Below, in pieces: positions 42,901 through 45,367 of a stretch of 45,367 bases of DNA. The notes beneath the pieces are model-generated. The model had not been told where the DNA came from, did no database searches, and worked only from the letters and a program-made list of their open reading frames with translations. Made by a program: the position numbers and the translations under genes. The stretch is from assembly GCA_022360055.1 (NCBI GenBank), contig JAKSDO010000038.1, positions 1-45,367 on the forward strand, given 5' to 3'. Within the stretch, counting starts at the first letter, position 1. The number at the start of each line of letters is the position of its first letter. Source of the DNA: Cytophagales bacterium. Lineage in GTDB: Bacteria > Bacteroidota > Bacteroidia > Cytophagales > Cyclobacteriaceae.

Positions 42901-43342
42901 GTATAAAGATTTCTCCTTAATGGCATATATTTATTCAGTATGGGGCGGTAATAACATGTATATTTCGGGTAATAACGCACCCCACCTGGATTATACCGCG
43001 GCAAATACCGGTGCTAATCACCCGGTTTATGATTACTGGACAGCGGATAATACTGGCGCAAGATTTCCTAGAATTGACAATTGGGACATTGCCCCGGTTA
43101 GAGGAAGGCAATACTTAGACAGGAGCTTTATTAAATTACAAAAAATTGCCTTAACATATAATGCCTCAAAACTGGTGAAAAACTGGGGGATAGATAATTT
43201 GAGATTAGTATTAAGTGGAGACAATATATTGGTTTATGCTCCTCACTGGATTGGTCTGGATCCGGAAACGGATAGTGGTTTAACCTTCAATTCGGAACCT
43301 GCTATGCGCACATATTACCTTTCATTAGCTTTTAATTTTTAA
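39956..43342 (+). CDS. SusC/RagA-type TonB-dependent transporter with STN domain, module 3
   Basis: This 1128-residue transporter starts at ATG 39956 in the AAAATTATGAA context. The frame opens ten codons earlier at a GTG, but the MKLKLLRQIILGMSK start matches those of the other two. It has a signal peptide (to about 40), an STN domain (about 45-125), a carboxypeptidase-regulatory-like domain (about 138-220, SGLPGANVFVKGTTQGTV), a TonB-box-like EEIVIVGYGTK, the plug with IRGRNSTAASNAPLIVVDG, and a barrel ending in LAFNF. The plug and barrel differ from modules 1 and 2, which suggests a separate ligand. SusD follows after 13 bp. Confidence 0.96.
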   Translation: MKLKLLRQIILGMSKLSFYGVIVNCILLGNLLAEDVGAQSVKSVHETFISIDEQFVNLGQVFEKIEDKTTFRFSYDRRKIFDDQAIITFKSEKNTVGEYLLEVSRQTKLKFKQINNTIHISKRNILTNNGLSVKVELQGIAITGKVISGEDQSGLPGANVFVKGTTQGTVTDIEGNYTLDVPDEESVLVFSSVGFISEEVTIGNQTVINITMIPDLTALEEIVIVGYGTKKKSDITGAVARADLETYESVPVTNILERVKGVVPGVNIEGTNRAGEVANIIIRGRNSTAASNAPLIVVDGAIYGGIGGSIADIAPNDIESFTVLKDASAAAIYGSRSSNGVILIETKRGEGKANGKPKFSLNMSGGLSQQLAPLELYDADSYMQRKLHGAQLLNPDATLEDDVIPFLGQQEALNYNATPDHAPSIPDPYGLIDQQGYSTNSTFSFSNRLEKSSYYVATTYERIKGVILNDDYKRIAMRVNINSDLTDWLNVSINSFYNRQDYSGASPEFWNSTVVSPYGSLYNEDGKTYRFYPQDWVGAPNPLTSFANEDLDIRNNLNSVVRARIKLPWIEGLTYNMTFSNALRWSNRNIFYDEFTERGNPVGGEGSRASSYSNYMLFDNIIKYDRTFSNKHSVNATLLYSQEKTIFEDMIATGRTFANAVLGTYKLENGEQQTVNTGGGETRGIGLMARASYSFDDRYTVTGTFRRDGYSAFSKNRKWADFPSVAMRWNIGKENFMEGVNFFDNISIRGSYGTNGNQSIAPYSSLATIATDVYQFYGPSSFTLTQFIDRLANDDLGWESTTGLNLGLDFSVLNSRLNVAFDVYKTNTNDLMFTLALPSVSGQESVLSNIGEIENTGVEIYLNSLIIDKDNFNWFSDFAFSLNRNKVVSILGEDNDGDGVEDDLVSEGFFIGEPLGTAYDFNVIGMWQQEDVENGTIMSGFRPGDYKFEDIDGDGAITSDKDRRILGNSEPNFRWSWTNTFEYKDFSLMAYIYSVWGGNNMYISGNNAPHLDYTAANTGANHPVYDYWTADNTGARFPRIDNWDIAPVRGRQYLDRSFIKLQKIALTYNASKLVKNWGIDNLRLVLSGDNILVYAPHWIGLDPETDSGLTFNSEPAMRTYYLSLAFNF

Positions 43343-43355
43343 AACAGGAACCAAA

Positions 43356-45071
43356 ATGAAACGATATATATATAGTTTGATTTTACTTTTGCTATTAGCA
43401 ACAAGTAATTCATGCAATGAAGATGTTTTGCAGGAAGTACCAAAAGATTTCCTAAGCCCGGAAATTGCTTTTAATAATAAGGCTGATTTTGAAGCTGCCT
43501 TAGCTAATATATACCTATCCATCCGCGTCGATTTAGTTGCCTTAAGCGGTTGGAATAACGCTCGCAATCCTCAGCTGGGGGTCGATTTTGACATCATGCG
43601 TGCCACTGCAGGAAATAATCCATATATCGATATATTTTTCTGGCAGGATCTGAACCCGGACAATGCGTGGGTTGATAGAATGTGGACAAACTACTACAAT
43701 TGGGTGTATCAGGCCAACACCGTGATCAACAGAGCGGATTATGAAGGAGTAAACTGGTCATCTGAAGAAGAAAAAAATGCAATTGTGGGTGAAGCAAAAT
43801 TCTTGAGGGCTTATGGCTATCATTTTTTGGCTAATATGTGGGGTGGAGTGCCCCTGGTGGTGGAAGAAACCATAGGCGCCAAATTTGATTATACCAGGGC
43901 GACTCAGGAAGCAGTATATCAGCAATGCAAAGACGATCTGGAGTTTGCCATACAATGGATGCCGACAGTCGACGAATTAGACGGGGGTAGGGCACCACGG
44001 GCTGCAGCCAATCATTTATTGGCAGAAATAAATATTTCTTTAGGTGACTATGATGGAGCCATTGCTGCAGCAAGTAGAGTAATTGATGACCCCAACTATA
44101 GATTAATAACCGAAAGGTTTGGGCAATGGACAGACTTTAAATTTAGGGGTTATGATTATTTGGGTGAAGCGGAAGCATGGGGCGACTATTACTGGGATAT
44201 GTTTCGTGAAGGAAATATGAATTGGAAACAAGGCAACCATGAAGCAATATGGAATATTGAAATGGAATTTAATACCATTGGAGGAGGAGGAAACTCATTG
44301 CACTTGGAATGTATCGGTCCGATTAGCTGGAATGGTGGCGACCTGAATGGTGATAAAATGGTGCAAAAAGACACCTTGATGGGACGACCAAATGCCGGAG
44401 TTACATTGAATGACTATACTAAATTTTTAATTTGGGAGTTTAAAGATGATTTTGACAGGGATATTCGCAATTCAAAATATAATTTTAAACGAACCCATTA
44501 TTTTCTAAATCCCGAGAGTGCCTTTTATGGAGAGCTAATAACGCCGGATAAAGTAGATCCGGCAAAGGCCGATCCTGTACTGTTTGACTTATCCTATGGA
44601 CCCGTAACTCAAAAGGTAGTAGCAACAGTGCACAATGGACTGGGCAGAACAAGAGAAGGAGAAAATCATGACTGGGGTTGGGTGTGGAAAGATTGGTATA
44701 TTATGAGATTGGCTGAGACCTACTTATTACGAGCAGAAGCATATCATCTCAAAGGTGATCAGACAAATGCAGCTATCGATATTAATGCTGTAAGAAACCG
44801 GGCGCAGGCAACTCCGGTTGATGGAAGTGAAGTCAATCTGGACTTGATTCTGGACGAACGTGCAAGAGAGCTTCATGTGGAAGAAATTCGTGGGAGTACG
44901 TTGATGAGAATGAATAAGTTGAAAGAATATCTGGAAAAATATAATTATTCAGTGGTTACTAACGGACATGTTTTGGGTGATCATATCAATAAATTCCCTA
45001 TTCCCAACTCTGTAATAGAAGCGAATAAAGATGCAGTCATAGAGCAAAATCCAGGTTATTCCGGCTTTTAA
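43356..45071 (+). CDS. SusD/RagB-type outer-membrane lipoprotein, module 3
   Basis: This 571-residue lipoprotein is longer than the two other SusD proteins of the window (502 and 516). It has a lipoprotein signal with Cys 20 in TSNSCNEDV. Family blocks include GEAKFLRAYGYHFLANMWGG, the RLAETYLLRAEAYHLKGD repeat region and LDERARELHVEEIRG. The end is KFPIPNSVIEANKD...QNPGY. The extra length lies mainly in the middle, where EAWGDYYWDMFREGNMNW and nearby stretches rich in Trp and Tyr could form a large sugar-binding surface. It would pair with the SusC encoded just upstream. Confidence 0.95.
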   Translation: MKRYIYSLILLLLLATSNSCNEDVLQEVPKDFLSPEIAFNNKADFEAALANIYLSIRVDLVALSGWNNARNPQLGVDFDIMRATAGNNPYIDIFFWQDLNPDNAWVDRMWTNYYNWVYQANTVINRADYEGVNWSSEEEKNAIVGEAKFLRAYGYHFLANMWGGVPLVVEETIGAKFDYTRATQEAVYQQCKDDLEFAIQWMPTVDELDGGRAPRAAANHLLAEINISLGDYDGAIAAASRVIDDPNYRLITERFGQWTDFKFRGYDYLGEAEAWGDYYWDMFREGNMNWKQGNHEAIWNIEMEFNTIGGGGNSLHLECIGPISWNGGDLNGDKMVQKDTLMGRPNAGVTLNDYTKFLIWEFKDDFDRDIRNSKYNFKRTHYFLNPESAFYGELITPDKVDPAKADPVLFDLSYGPVTQKVVATVHNGLGRTREGENHDWGWVWKDWYIMRLAETYLLRAEAYHLKGDQTNAAIDINAVRNRAQATPVDGSEVNLDLILDERARELHVEEIRGSTLMRMNKLKEYLEKYNYSVVTNGHVLGDHINKFPIPNSVIEANKDAVIEQNPGYSGF

Positions 45072-45088
45072 TATTTAAAATACAGGCA

Positions 45089-45132
45089 TAGAGAGTATCG
45101 TTTTCCATTTTTCAAGTGGGAGATACTCTCTA
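45089..45132 (+). terminator. Terminator of module 3
   Basis: TAGAGAGTATC (45089-45099) pairs perfectly with GATACTCTCTA (45122-45132) over 11 bp around a 22-base loop and is followed by CTTTTCTC. It starts 17 bp after the susD stop. Confidence 0.7.
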
Positions 45133-45367
45133 CTTTTCTCTTGCTGGGTTATCAGATGTAAATACCGTGCATTGTTAATTGTGCAAATCACCAACAGAAA
45201 TTAGGGGCTCTTCCATACTTTCACTCATTTGTTTTTCAAGGAATTGGGAGGGTTTTCAACCAGTCAAATATGTCATATCAAAACAAAACGTACTGAAAGA
45301 TAAAAGGTGCTGGCCAATAAAATATGACAAGGAAGGATGATAAAAATATAGATGGAGAAGGATAAAA

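Noticed and set aside
1-45367. CRISPR arrays, rRNA genes, toxin-antitoxin or phage defence systems
   Set aside because: I looked for regular spacer repeats, rRNA motifs and paired small genes on both strands and saw none.

Overview
The window reads as accessory, glycan-degrading DNA from a member of the Bacteroidota. The evidence is three complete sets of ECF sigma factor, FecR-type anti-sigma factor, SusC-like TonB-dependent transporter with an STN domain, and SusD-like lipoprotein. AT-rich intergenic DNA, start regions of the form AAAATTATGAA and at least two TAnnTTTG promoter elements agree with this. The sulfatases, PhyH oxygenases and URO-D-like proteins recall environmental Cytophagales-type genomes, but rank below phylum is an inference.

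Layout. 1-7.2 kb: two sulfatase genes on the minus strand (the first runs off the window edge at a 17-base homopolymer), a PhyH-family oxygenase, an AraC regulator divergent from a URO-D-like protein, and a third, lipoprotein sulfatase. 7.5-14.5 kb: ECF/FecR/SusC/SusD module 1, ended by a clear terminator. 14.5-15.3 kb: decayed pieces of two sulfatases and an FG-GAP repeat protein. 15.3-16.7 kb: a GH33 exo-sialidase with its own promoter. 16.9-18.6 kb: an IS1634-like insertion sequence. 18.7-25.8 kb: module 2 and its terminator. 25.8-35.5 kb: a compact run of genes in one direction: TIM-barrel isomerase/epimerase, broken GntR regulator, mutarotase-sodium symporter fusion, PhyH oxygenase, sialidase-fold protein with an inserted domain, FAD oxidoreductase, URO-D-like protein. 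35.5-37.6 kb: a mobile-element scar with two gene stubs, a very long perfect palindrome, a truncated IS21 IstA, a truncated tyrosine recombinase and a tRNA 3' half with terminator. 38.2-45.1 kb: module 3 and its terminator.

How it could work together. The sulfatases and GH33 sialidase would trim sulfated and sialylated glycans outside the inner membrane. SusCD pairs would bind and import the products, each induced through its own STN-FecR-sigma relay. The symporter fusion would epimerise the released sugar acid and carry it into the cytoplasm. The 25.9-35.5 kb genes would then process it by a route that is not the known Nan pathway, since no nanA, nanE or nanK is visible. A palindrome of the TATGTAATACATA type recurs ahead of two sulfatases, the sialidase and the module 2 sigma factor. 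A related but different repeat precedes the catabolic run. This suggests a local regulon, possibly that of the GntR protein whose gene is now interrupted.
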